Positions 25,142-33,702 of a DNA stretch of 58,009 nt are shown one piece after another (the stretch's first letter is position 1; each line of letters starts with the position of its first letter). Where the stretch lies: positions 1-58,009 of the forward strand of contig DAITAZ010000024.1 of NCBI GenBank assembly GCA_036824045.1, given 5' to 3'. A program made the position numbers and the translations under genes. The DNA comes from DAITAZ01 sp036824045. GTDB lineage: Bacteria > Pseudomonadota > Gammaproteobacteria > Burkholderiales > Rhodocyclaceae. The notes under the pieces were generated by a model. The model had not been told where the DNA came from and made no database searches. It worked only from the letters and a program-made list of their open reading frames with translations.

Positions 25142-28100
25142 TCACCGCTGCCCTTTCGGGGCAGGTCCTGGCCGTGGATTCCCAGGCTGTGCTGGTTCTG
25201 ACCGACCAGGCGCGTTACTGGCAGAGCAAGGGCAGGGGGGATCTGGCTGCGGAGGCCTGGCAGAAGCTTCTGAGGGCGGACGCGAACAACGCCGATGCGC
25301 TGTATGGTCTGGCGATGGTTGAGATGGAGTCGGGCAGGCCGGATGGCGCGCGGGGGTATCTGTCGCGCCTCAAGCAGACCAATCCCAGTCATCCGCGTAC
25401 CAGGGCGCTGGAGCAGGCGCTCCAGTACAACAACACCGACAAAACTCAATTGTCGCGCGCCCGGGAGCTGGCCTCTCCGACCCAGCGGAAGTACGACGAG
25501 TCTGCGGGGATCTACCGCAATCTGTTCCAGGGCAAGCCCCCCGCCGGTGATCTGGCTCGGGAGTACTACTGGACGCTGGGAGGCACGGACAAGGGTTGGG
25601 AGGAATCCCGCCGTGCCCTGGCCGAAATGCACCGGGATAATCCTCAGGATGCGCAGACAGTATTGGCCTACGGACAAGTGCTTACTTACCGGGAGGCGAC
25701 TCGCAGGGAAGGCATTGCGCTGCTCAACAGCCTTTCGGCGCGAACCGATCTCGGCGAGCAAGCGCGGCACGCCACCGGTGAGGCATTGCTCTGGATGGAT
25801 GGCCGCCAGAACGACGGCGGGCTCTACCGGCAGTACCTCACTGCGCCCTCGGCCGACGAGGGCCTGAATCAAAAGGTGCGTGAGCGCATGGCAAACCTGG
25901 GCAAACCGGGGGCGGATCGGGGGAGTCAGGCCGCGGCTCCGGTGCGCCGGGATCTGGCCAGCGAACAAGCTTACGCGCTGCTCGACAAAGGGCAGACGGA
26001 AGCTGCGGGGGCTCGCTTTCAGGCGATGTTGAGCGCCAATCCTCGGAGCGCAAGCGCCCTGGGCGGCTTGGGGGTCGTTCGCCTGCGCCAGCAGCGGTAT
26101 CGGGAAGCACACGCCTTGCTCTCCCAGGCGGTCAACAGCGGTGGCTCGGCGCAATTGCGCCCCGCCCTGAATGTGGCAACTTATTGGACCCATCTGGAGG
26201 ATTCCTGGGCGGCGAATCGGGCCGACGATTTGCCAAGTCAGCGGCGGTATCTCGAGCGCGCAGTGGCCTTGCCCACCAGGGAAACCGAAGCCAATCTGGA
26301 GCTTGGCGACAGCTTGGCGCGATATGGTGATTTGGCGGGAGCCGAAAGGGTGTATCGGCAAGGGCTGCAGCGCAATCCCAAGCAGGCGGACCTGTCCCGG
26401 GCGCTGTACGTCGCCTTGTTGGCCCAGGATCGGGCCGGTGAAGCCAGGCCATTGCTCAGCGCGTTAAGTGCATCCCAGTTGCAGAAGGCGGGTGGCGAGC
26501 CCGGTTTGCAAGCAGCCTCGTTGCGGCTGAAGGCCTATCAGGCGGAAGAGGCGGGTAGTCTGGCGGATGCCCGCCGCCATATCGACGCTTCGCTATTGGC
26601 CGCTCCGGGCGACCCTTGGAGCCGGTTCGAACTCTCCCGTCTGGAACTTCTTGACGGCCACCAAGGCGTAGCACGCGAGACCGCCCGGACGCTCGCCGGA
26701 GGAAAGTCGGTGGATGCGCTGCATGCGGCGGCAGTCACCTATCAGGAACTGGGTGAGTGGACCGCTGCGCTTGCGGTTCTGGAGCGCATTCCCCAAGCCG
26801 AGCGCTCGAGGGACGTCCGCGAATTGATGCACAAGCTCGCGGTGCTGGCCCAGGTGGACCAGGCCGGGGCGCTCGCTCGCCAAGGCCGTCAGGCCGAGGC
26901 GAACCGGCTTGCATTGACGACCGAGAATGGCGCCTCCAGCGATGCGACTTTGCTCGCCACGGCAGCGAATGCCTGGGCCGAGGTGGGCGACGCTCCTCGC
27001 GCTGTCGGCGTCAGCCGCTCGGTGGTGGGGCGTTTGCCCGCCTCGGCTTTCGGCCCCCGCATCCAGTACGCGACGGTTTTGCTCAAGACCGGGCAGGACG
27101 CCGAGTTCGGAGAGGCCATGCGGCAGATCTCCTCTCAGCCCCTTCTGACGCGGCAGCGCCGGGAGGCTGACAAACTGCGGTTGGGATTTGGTTTGCGGCA
27201 GGTGGAACTGCAGCGGAACGCCGGACAACTGGATGAGGCGCGCAATACCCTGGCTGAAATTTCCCGGGATCGCCCCAACGATCCGCGTATCCGGATCGCC
27301 CTGGCCCGCATCCATCAAAGTGCCGGTGAGAAGGATCAAGCGCTGGGTATATTCCGCGACCTCCTCCGGCACGACGCCGCCAACCTTGATGCGCAGTTGG
27401 GCGCAATCCAGGCCGCAACCGCTTTGAAGGATTTCTCCTTTGGACAGTCCGTGGCGGACGCGGCGTTGAAGCAGAACCCCAATAATCCCCGGCTTCTGGC
27501 GGCGGCTGGCCGCTTGGCGCGGGCGCAGGGCAAGAATGGCCAGGCCGCCGCCTACTATAAGGCGGCGTTGGATGCGGAAGCAGGCCAGGCGAAGCGCGCT
27601 GCTGTTGCGCCGACCACTCAGTTGGCAATGGATGGTGGTTCCGGCGCGGACGAATCCGGTGAGGACGGCAGTGGCGCAGATCCGGTGCCGGCGGGTGCGG
27701 GGGGCGTCGCCCAGATGCCGGTGCCCCCGGCTCCGCCCGCAGTAGGCGGTGCTGCGCCAGCCTTGCCCCCCGGCTACGCGGTACAGTCGGCCACGGGCTA
27801 CATGGCCGGACAAACGCCGGTATACATTTACATTGTGGTGCCCAACGGCGCTCCCGGTCAGGCTGTGCCTATCCAGCCCATGCTTGTTCCCCAGCCAGGC
27901 GCGGCACCCGTGGCAGCGCCTGCGTACGCCGCGCCTCGGCGCAGTGTCAAGCGCAGTGCCGCACCGTCGCCGACCCGCCCGGTTGCCCCGGCCTTGCCAC
28001 CCGCCTACGGGCAGCAGGCGGCTCCTGCACAACCGCCTCAGCAGGCGATTCCCTACACTCCGGTGCGGCCCGCCGCACCGTCAACCCTGCCTGCGCCTGC

Positions 28101-29325
28101 GCCACTGGTGGTTCAGAAACCGGCAGCAGTGGAGTCTGAGACGGCTGCCATCCGCCGGGAGCTGGACGAGCTTGAGTCGCGTCTGGCCAGCAGCCTGTCT
28201 GTTGGGCTGAATGTTCGGGGGCGCAATGGCGATGCCGGCCGCAGCGAGCTACTGGAGCTTGAAGCGCCTATCGAAGGCCGCATCAGCCTGGGCTATGAAG
28301 GACAGCTGGTGCTGAAGGCTGCGGCTGTGGGGCTGGACGCCGGCAGGGTGAACAATGGTGTGCGGGGCGAATCGGTCCGGTTTGGCTCCAATGCCTTGGG
28401 CACCGCTGCGGGTTTCTCGAATACGGAGCAACGGGATTCGGGCGTTGCGTTCTCGATTGGCTACAGCAGCGAGCGCCTGAAGGCGGATATTGGCAGCACG
28501 CCTCAAGGCTTCCGGTTGCGCAACACGGTCGGGGGCATCCGCGTGCAGACGCCTAGTGCTTCCACTGTTGGCTTCTACGGCGAAATTTCTCGCCGGGCCG
28601 TGACCGACAGCCTGCTCTCCTATGCGGGTACCCGGGATAACCGGACCGGGCGCGATTGGGGCGGAGTGGTTTCAACCGGGGGCGAACTTGGAACGGTGTT
28701 TGATGACGGTACCGCGGGCGGCTACGCGAGCTTGCAGTACCACCGGATCACCGGCACCAACGTAGCCGATAACACCCGAGTCGGCGCAAATGGGGGGTTC
28801 TACGTGTATCTGGCGAACCAGCCTGAACACCGGGTAACCCTCGGGGCGGACGTAACGTATGCCCGGTACAAGAAGAACCTTCGGTATTTCACTTTGGGCC
28901 ACGGCGGCTATTTCAGCCCGCAGCAGTATGCGGCTCTCGCGCTGCCGATGGACTACACGGGACGGTCCGGGCGAATGGCTTATCAGATGCGAGGGGCGGT
29001 CGGGGTACAGCATTTCCGCGAAAGCGAGGCGCCGTGGTTCCCCAACGAAGCCGGATTGCAGACGACGCTGGCGGGCCTCGCCACCACGGACCCCGTGCTT
29101 TCTACCGGATATGCCGGCCAGAGCAAGACGGGTGGGACGTTCCGTCTGCAGGGCGCCCTGGAGTACCAGATCGGTGGTCAGTTGTTCCTCGGTGGTGCGC
29201 TCGGCTTCGAGAGTGCGAAGGACTACCGCCAGGGCCTCGGAGGCGTGTATTTGCGCTACTCGTTCGATCCCGTGCGGGGACCGATCCTGTTCCCGCCCAG
29301 GGGTCCGGGCCTGCGCGGATACTGA
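25105..29325 (+). CDS. bcsC: Cellulose export outer-membrane protein with TPR repeats
   Basis: This 1,406-residue protein exports cellulose across the periplasm and outer membrane. A signal peptide ends near residue 22 (LSGQVLA). TPR repeats fill about residues 25-840. A Pro/Ala/Gln-rich linker of about 150 residues (roughly 848-1005) follows. The C-terminal BcsC beta-barrel domain runs from about 1035 to the end, with GSTPQGFRLRNTVGGIRV and a terminal DPVRGPILFPPRGP. The linker is unusually long for this position. The ATG at 25105 follows GGAGG; the start overlaps the end of bcsZ in another frame, implying coupled translation. Confidence 0.94.
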   Translation: MSVHKKRHIIALITAALSGQVLAVDSQAVLVLTDQARYWQSKGRGDLAAEAWQKLLRADANNADALYGLAMVEMESGRPDGARGYLSRLKQTNPSHPRTRALEQALQYNNTDKTQLSRARELASPTQRKYDESAGIYRNLFQGKPPAGDLAREYYWTLGGTDKGWEESRRALAEMHRDNPQDAQTVLAYGQVLTYREATRREGIALLNSLSARTDLGEQARHATGEALLWMDGRQNDGGLYRQYLTAPSADEGLNQKVRERMANLGKPGADRGSQAAAPVRRDLASEQAYALLDKGQTEAAGARFQAMLSANPRSASALGGLGVVRLRQQRYREAHALLSQAVNSGGSAQLRPALNVATYWTHLEDSWAANRADDLPSQRRYLERAVALPTRETEANLELGDSLARYGDLAGAERVYRQGLQRNPKQADLSRALYVALLAQDRAGEARPLLSALSASQLQKAGGEPGLQAASLRLKAYQAEEAGSLADARRHIDASLLAAPGDPWSRFELSRLELLDGHQGVARETARTLAGGKSVDALHAAAVTYQELGEWTAALAVLERIPQAERSRDVRELMHKLAVLAQVDQAGALARQGRQAEANRLALTTENGASSDATLLATAANAWAEVGDAPRAVGVSRSVVGRLPASAFGPRIQYATVLLKTGQDAEFGEAMRQISSQPLLTRQRREADKLRLGFGLRQVELQRNAGQLDEARNTLAEISRDRPNDPRIRIALARIHQSAGEKDQALGIFRDLLRHDAANLDAQLGAIQAATALKDFSFGQSVADAALKQNPNNPRLLAAAGRLARAQGKNGQAAAYYKAALDAEAGQAKRAAVAPTTQLAMDGGSGADESGEDGSGADPVPAGAGGVAQMPVPPAPPAVGGAAPALPPGYAVQSATGYMAGQTPVYIYIVVPNGAPGQAVPIQPMLVPQPGAAPVAAPAYAAPRRSVKRSAAPSPTRPVAPALPPAYGQQAAPAQPPQQAIPYTPVRPAAPSTLPAPAPLVVQKPAAVESETAAIRRELDELESRLASSLSVGLNVRGRNGDAGRSELLELEAPIEGRISLGYEGQLVLKAAAVGLDAGRVNNGVRGESVRFGSNALGTAAGFSNTEQRDSGVAFSIGYSSERLKADIGSTPQGFRLRNTVGGIRVQTPSASTVGFYGEISRRAVTDSLLSYAGTRDNRTGRDWGGVVSTGGELGTVFDDGTAGGYASLQYHRITGTNVADNTRVGANGGFYVYLANQPEHRVTLGADVTYARYKKNLRYFTLGHGGYFSPQQYAALALPMDYTGRSGRMAYQMRGAVGVQHFRESEAPWFPNEAGLQTTLAGLATTDPVLSTGYAGQSKTGGTFRLQGALEYQIGGQLFLGGALGFESAKDYRQGLGGVYLRYSFDPVRGPILFPPRGPGLRGY

Positions 29326-29340
29326 GCTTTTCTTTCCGGT

Positions 29341-29370
29341 GCAAAAGGCCGCCCAAGGGCGGCCTTTTGC
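29341..29370 (+). terminator. Terminator of the cellulose operon
   Basis: GCAAAAGGCCGCCC (29341-29354), a 2-nt AA loop and its exact complement (29357-29370) form a 14-bp stem that includes TTTT on its 3' side. It starts 15 bp after the bcsC stop and can act in both directions. Confidence 0.9.
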
Positions 29371-29709
29371 GTTCACGGGCGGGTGCACCAGTGAGCGTAG
29401 CGCCCACACTTGAGCACCCGTGGCGGAGTGGAGCGCTTGATGCACATCGAGTTGCGTGGTTTGGCGCATGGACACCGCACGGATACACGCGCTATGCCTC
29501 CGCCAACACACCCTCGCGGGAGCCCGGGATTTTCGCGCCCCCTTGAAGGATCGTCCCCGCGCACCTTCTCTTCCTCCAGACCCGCTTCCTGACACCCATC
29601 GGTTCCGTCCAACCGAGGTTTCGAGCTGAATGTGCAGCGCTTGGGGAGCAGGTAGTCAGGACTCAATGGAGTTCGGGACGGCAGCGTCGACTTGTGAGGT
29701 GGCGAGTGT
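29371..29709. other. Gap between the cellulose terminator and iorA control region
   Basis: About 340 bp with no believable gene on either strand and no repeat or RNA signature that I can see. Regulatory sites begin at 29710. Confidence 0.5.
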
Positions 29710-29746
29710 TTGACCCTGATCAACGTTTATTGACCGACCGGTCGGT
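29710..29746 (+). promoter_or_regulatory. iorA control region: FNR-like box and TetR-type palindrome
   Basis: TTGAC-CCTG-ATCAA at 29710-29723 matches the FNR/Anr consensus TTGAT-N4-ATCAA at all but one base. A perfect 14-bp palindrome, ACCGACCGGTCGGT, lies at 29733-29746. If FNR binds at -41.5, transcription would start near 29758, and the palindrome would overlap the core promoter, as for a repressor. The shape of the palindrome recalls operators of TetR-family regulators of phenylacetate metabolism (PaaR type); that link is from memory and is inference. Confidence 0.6.
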
Positions 29747-29783
29747 AACGTCGCGCATTCGTGATCGTGTATGAGAAGACGCC

Positions 29784-31652
29784 ATGGGGAGCCCCGCAAT
29801 CAAACTGGATCAGAAGCATCAGTTCCTGTCCGGCAACGAAGCTGTCGCCCGGGGGGTATGGGAGGCGGGGGCCCGAGTGGCCGCAGCGTATCCGGGGACC
29901 CCGAGCACTGAGATCCTGGAAGTGTTGTCCCGCTACCCCGATCTCTACGCCGAGTGGTCAGTCAATGAGAAAGTGTCGCTGGAGGTTGCGATAGGCGCCT
30001 CGATGGCGGGCGCCCGAGCGTTCTGCGCGATGAAGCACGTGGGGATGAATGTCGCCTCCGACGCCCTCATGACATTGACTGTCACCGGCGTGGCGGGAGG
30101 GTTGGTGATTGCGGTGGCGGACGATGTGGGCATGTCGTCGTCGCAGAATGAGCAGGATTCCCGCTTCTGGGGGCGCTTCGCCCACATCCCGGTATTGGAG
30201 CCGGCGGACTCGCAGGAGGCGCTGGAGTTCACGCGGGTGGCTTTCGATCTGTCGGAGCGCTTCCACACGCCCGTTCTGGTTCGACTCACCACGCGGATTT
30301 GCCACGTGAAAGGGCGCGTTACGGTGGGTGAGCGCTATGCCCACGAACCAGAAGGCTTCGTGAAGGATCCCCGCCGCTGGGTCATGGTGCCCGGTAACGC
30401 CAAACCCAGGCTACCCCTTCTTTTCCAGCGGGAGCGCGCGCTCCAAGCGGAAAGCGACTGTTCGCCCCTGAACCGGATTGAACAGGGCGTCGATACATCC
30501 GTTGGTTTCGTGACCTCTGGACCGGCTTACATGCACGTCAGGGAGACTTTTCCCGATGCCCCCGTACTCAAGATGGGGATGAGCTACCCGGTTCCGCTCG
30601 AGCAGATTCGAACTTTGGCTGCTTCGGTGGACGAACTCGTGGTTGTGGAGGAAACCGAGCCGCTTGTCGAAACCGAACTGAAGGCGGCTGCCATCGACTG
30701 CCATGGCAAGGACAGGCTCCCTGTGATCGGAGAATTATGTCCCGATGTGCTTCGTGAGGGGCTGGCTGGCTTTCTGGAGCTGCCACAGCCCGATGGGGGG
30801 TGCGTCGCAGCCCAAAAAGTCTTCCCGCGGCCGCCAACCATGTGTGTGGCGTGTCCCCACCTCGGCGTGTACTACACGCTTTCTCAGTTGCGTAACATCA
30901 TTATCTCCGGGGACATTGGCTGCTACACCCTTGGCGCGGGACATCCATGGAATGCGCTGGATTCGTGCATCTCGATGGGTGCATCAATGGGAGTGGCGCT
31001 GGGGCTCGACAAGGGCAGGGGCGCCGCGGATCAGGACAAGCGGATTGTGGCGGTCATTGGCGATTCGACCTTCTTGCACATGGGGATGCAGGGCTTGCTC
31101 GACATGACCTGGAACCGGGGTAACGTGACGGTACTGCTACTGGATAACCGCGCGGTCGGGATGACTGGCGGCCAGGACAACCCGGGCACAGGACGGGACA
31201 TCCATGGGGATCCCGCTCCCAGGGTTGATTTCGTTCGCTTGTGCGAGGCCCTTGGGGTGCGGTCTGAAAGAATCCGTGTGGTGGATCCCTACCAGTTGCC
31301 GCTGCTGTTCAAGGCGCTCCGTGAAGAGACCAAAATCCCTGAGCCTTCAGTCATCATCACCGACCGCCCCTGCGTGCTGATCGACGACTATCGGGCTCAG
31401 CCTCCCTACACTGTCGCTGCCGAAAAGTGCACCGGGTGCGGCAACTGTGTGGATGTGGGTTGCCCGGCGATACACGTCACGAAACGGGAAAACGTGGTCA
31501 AACCCTCGGGCAAAACCGTGGAGCTTGCGTTTGTGCGCATCGAAACGGCGGCGTGCACCGGATGCGGTCTGTGCGTGCAGCCGTGCGCGCCGGAGGCCAT
31601 CGTTCCGGCAGACATCGTCCACCCCATCACGTTCTCCAGAAAGCCGGGGTAA
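29784..31652 (+). CDS. iorA: Indolepyruvate ferredoxin oxidoreductase, alpha subunit
   Basis: This 622-residue subunit binds thiamine diphosphate and ferredoxin-type clusters. The N-terminal pyruvate-oxidoreductase domain contains AAYPGTPSTEI, and the TPP-binding domain contains GDIGCYTLG and GDSTFLHMG. Two C-terminal 4Fe-4S motifs are CTGCGNCVDVGCP (about 549-561) and CTGCGLCVQPCAP (about 591-603). With IorB it oxidatively decarboxylates aryl pyruvates (indolepyruvate, phenylpyruvate) to aryl-acetyl-CoA and reduces ferredoxin; it is oxygen-sensitive. The upstream FNR-like box agrees with that. The ATG at 29784 follows GAGAAG. iorB starts 2 bp after its stop. Confidence 0.93.
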   Translation: MGSPAIKLDQKHQFLSGNEAVARGVWEAGARVAAAYPGTPSTEILEVLSRYPDLYAEWSVNEKVSLEVAIGASMAGARAFCAMKHVGMNVASDALMTLTVTGVAGGLVIAVADDVGMSSSQNEQDSRFWGRFAHIPVLEPADSQEALEFTRVAFDLSERFHTPVLVRLTTRICHVKGRVTVGERYAHEPEGFVKDPRRWVMVPGNAKPRLPLLFQRERALQAESDCSPLNRIEQGVDTSVGFVTSGPAYMHVRETFPDAPVLKMGMSYPVPLEQIRTLAASVDELVVVEETEPLVETELKAAAIDCHGKDRLPVIGELCPDVLREGLAGFLELPQPDGGCVAAQKVFPRPPTMCVACPHLGVYYTLSQLRNIIISGDIGCYTLGAGHPWNALDSCISMGASMGVALGLDKGRGAADQDKRIVAVIGDSTFLHMGMQGLLDMTWNRGNVTVLLLDNRAVGMTGGQDNPGTGRDIHGDPAPRVDFVRLCEALGVRSERIRVVDPYQLPLLFKALREETKIPEPSVIITDRPCVLIDDYRAQPPYTVAAEKCTGCGNCVDVGCPAIHVTKRENVVKPSGKTVELAFVRIETAACTGCGLCVQPCAPEAIVPADIVHPITFSRKPG

Positions 31653-31654
31653 GC

Positions 31655-32254
31655 ATGACCAGAGAGTGCAGGAACATTCTGGTGTGCGGCATCGGTGGCC
31701 AGGGGGTGATGACCGCGACCGAGATTCTGGCTGAAGCAGCCATCAACTCGGGCTATGACGCAAAGAAGACCGAGGTGGCGGGCATGAGCCAGCGGGGTGG
31801 GGTGGTAACTTCCCACCTGCGGTTTGGAGAACGCGTACTGTCCCCCCAGATTGCCACGGGCGAGGCTGACCTCGTTGTGGGTTTCGAGGCAGCGGAGGCA
31901 CTGCGCTGGGCGCACATGCTCCGGCATGGGGGAACAGTATTGATGAACGAGGGGCGTCTGGTCCCACCGGTGGTAAATGGCGGGTTGTTCGCGTATCCGG
32001 ACGATCCGGTGACCCGGATGCGCGCCCTCGGACTCAGCGTCCGGGCGCTCGATGCGACGGGGGAGGCGCTCGCCCTCGGGGATATCCGCTTGGGCAATAC
32101 GTTCATGTTGGGGGCCGTGGCCCGTTACCTTCCGTTCCCGGAGGACGTTCTGGAATCTGCAGTGCTGAGCCGATTCGCCCGTCGCAAACCGGAATTGCTG
32201 GAGGCAAACCGGCTTGCATTCGAGCGGGGGGTCAAGGCTGCAACACACGGGTAG
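31655..32254 (+). CDS. iorB: Indolepyruvate ferredoxin oxidoreductase, beta subunit
   Basis: This 199-residue subunit is the gamma-type domain of the ferredoxin oxidoreductase family. The glycine-rich CGIGGQGV motif near residue 10 and EVAGMSQRGGVVTSHLRFG are the family hallmarks. It pairs with IorA to complete the active enzyme and contributes to coenzyme A binding. The ATG at 31655 lies two bases after the iorA stop, behind CCGGGGTAAGC, so the two are translated together. The length matches separate IorB subunits, unlike the large fused IorAB proteins of some betaproteobacteria. Confidence 0.92.
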   Translation: MTRECRNILVCGIGGQGVMTATEILAEAAINSGYDAKKTEVAGMSQRGGVVTSHLRFGERVLSPQIATGEADLVVGFEAAEALRWAHMLRHGGTVLMNEGRLVPPVVNGGLFAYPDDPVTRMRALGLSVRALDATGEALALGDIRLGNTFMLGAVARYLPFPEDVLESAVLSRFARRKPELLEANRLAFERGVKAATHG

Positions 32255-32256
32255 AG

Positions 32257-32284
32257 CTGGCCGGCACCAAGGTGTGCTGGCCAG
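32257..32284 (+). terminator. Hairpin after iorB
   Basis: CTGGCCGGCAC and a near-complement ending in CTGGCCAG (32271-32284) form a stem with one mismatch directly after the iorB stop. It lacks a T-run, so termination efficiency is uncertain. Confidence 0.4.
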
Positions 32285-32353
32285 TAAACGGGTGCTAGGG
32301 CGAGCGCCTAAGCTTTGATAAAATCATGGGTTTTTCAGACGAGACCTGCGCCC

Positions 32354-33214
32354 ATGCCAGCCCGCATCCTCGACGGCAATGCCCTGTCTGCCCAGCTTCG
32401 TGGCCAACTGGCCGAGCGGGCCCAAGCTCTCAAGAATCGAGGCGTGACGCCCTGTCTTGCCGTCATCCTCGTTGGGGAGGACCCAGCCTCACAGGTCTAC
32501 GTGCGGAACAAGGTGGCTGCTTGCGAGAAAGCCGGCATGCGGTCGATCAAGGATGTCTATCCGAGCGATGTCGCCCCGGCTGAGGTTCTGGCTCGCATCG
32601 CAGAACTCAACGCAGACCCCGCCGTGCACGGCATTCTGGTGCAATTGCCCTTGCCCAGACAGTTTGATTCAGAAGCGATTCTTGCCGCCATTTCGTCGGA
32701 CAAGGACGTTGATGGCTTCCACGCGGACAACGTGGGTGCGCTTGCCCAGGGGAACCCACGCTTTATTCCTTGTACGCCCTACGGGGTGATGAAGATGCTG
32801 GAGGCGGGAGGCGTGTCGCTCAAGGGGGTCGAGGCGGTGGTTGTCGGACGCAGCAACATCGTGGGGAAGCCAATGGCGCTGCTGCTGCTGGCGCAAGGGG
32901 CAACCGTCACGGTGTGCCACTCCCAGACCCGGGATCTCGCGTTCCATACCCGGCGGGCCGATGTGCTGGTGGCAGCTGTGGGGCGCCCCCGGATGATTAC
33001 GGGCGACATGATAAAACCCGGCGCGGTAGTGATCGATGTGGGGATCAATCGTCTGCCGCCTGAACAAGGTGGCAAGCTTTGTGGTGACGTCGACTTCGAA
33101 AGTGCCAAGGAAGTGGCTTCGCTGATCACTCCGGTACCTGGCGGGGTTGGGCCGATGACCATCACCATGCTTCTTACCAACACTATCGAGTCGGCCGAGA
33201 GGGCAGCAGCATGA
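32354..33214 (+). CDS. folD: Methylenetetrahydrofolate dehydrogenase / cyclohydrolase
   Basis: This 286-residue bifunctional enzyme interconverts 5,10-methylene-, methenyl- and 10-formyl-tetrahydrofolate. Motifs are YVRNKVAACEKAGM with the catalytic lysine region, GILVQLPLP, VVVGRSNIVGKPMALLL for NADP binding, and TPVPGGVGPMTITMLL near the end. I chose the ATG at 32354 (MPARILDGNA), the usual family start; a TTG at 32315 adds 13 unrelated residues. Its product, 10-formyl-THF, feeds purine synthesis, which suits the overlapping purE and purK genes downstream. A TAAAAT patch at about 32320 may be its -10. Confidence 0.96.
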   Translation: MPARILDGNALSAQLRGQLAERAQALKNRGVTPCLAVILVGEDPASQVYVRNKVAACEKAGMRSIKDVYPSDVAPAEVLARIAELNADPAVHGILVQLPLPRQFDSEAILAAISSDKDVDGFHADNVGALAQGNPRFIPCTPYGVMKMLEAGGVSLKGVEAVVVGRSNIVGKPMALLLLAQGATVTVCHSQTRDLAFHTRRADVLVAAVGRPRMITGDMIKPGAVVIDVGINRLPPEQGGKLCGDVDFESAKEVASLITPVPGGVGPMTITMLLTNTIESAERAAA

Positions 33215-33702
33215 GCGTCAATCCAGTTGTCGGAATCGTAATGGGGTCGAACTCCGATTGGCCCACCATGCAGGCTGCCGCCAAGTTCTTGAGCGAGTTC
33301 GGTGTGCCCTACGAAGCAAAGGTGGTTTCTGCACACCGGACACCGGACCTCCTTTTCCAGTATGCCGAAGAAGCATCATCCCGAGGCCTGCGCGCGATTA
33401 TCGCCGGGGCCGGGGGGGCCGCTCACCTTCCGGGTATGCTGGCTGCCAAGACCACCGTGCCGGTGCTGGGTGTGCCGGTGCAGTCCCGGGCGCTGTCTGG
33501 CCTGGATTCGCTGCTGTCCATCGTGCAAATGCCCAAGGGCATTCCGGTCGCCACCTTTGCGATTGGCGAAGCCGGTGCAGCCAATGCGGCGTTGTTTGCC
33601 GTTGCCATGCTGGCCTGCACCGATACTGCGTTGGCGCAACGGTTGTCGGACTTCCGGGCCAGGCAGACTGAATCCGTTCTTGAGATGAAGCTCGAATCAT
33701 GA
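33211..33702 (+). CDS. purE: N5-carboxyaminoimidazole ribonucleotide mutase
   Basis: This 163-residue class I PurE moves the carboxyl group of N5-CAIR to give CAIR in purine biosynthesis. It shows GSNSDWPTM, SAHRTPD with the catalytic histidine, and AGAGGAAHLPGM. The ATG overlaps the folD stop as ATGA, and its own stop overlaps the purK start the same way, so the three genes should be translated as one coupled unit. The family needs PurK to make N5-CAIR, and purK is the next gene. Confidence 0.97.
   Translation: MSVNPVVGIVMGSNSDWPTMQAAAKFLSEFGVPYEAKVVSAHRTPDLLFQYAEEASSRGLRAIIAGAGGAAHLPGMLAAKTTVPVLGVPVQSRALSGLDSLLSIVQMPKGIPVATFAIGEAGAANAALFAVAMLACTDTALAQRLSDFRARQTESVLEMKLES

Noticed and set aside
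26593..28032. 479-codon frame antisense to bcsC
   Set aside because: The plus strand clearly encodes BcsC TPR and linker sequence; long antisense frames are common in GC-rich genes and this one is low-complexity Arg/Gly-rich without a domain.
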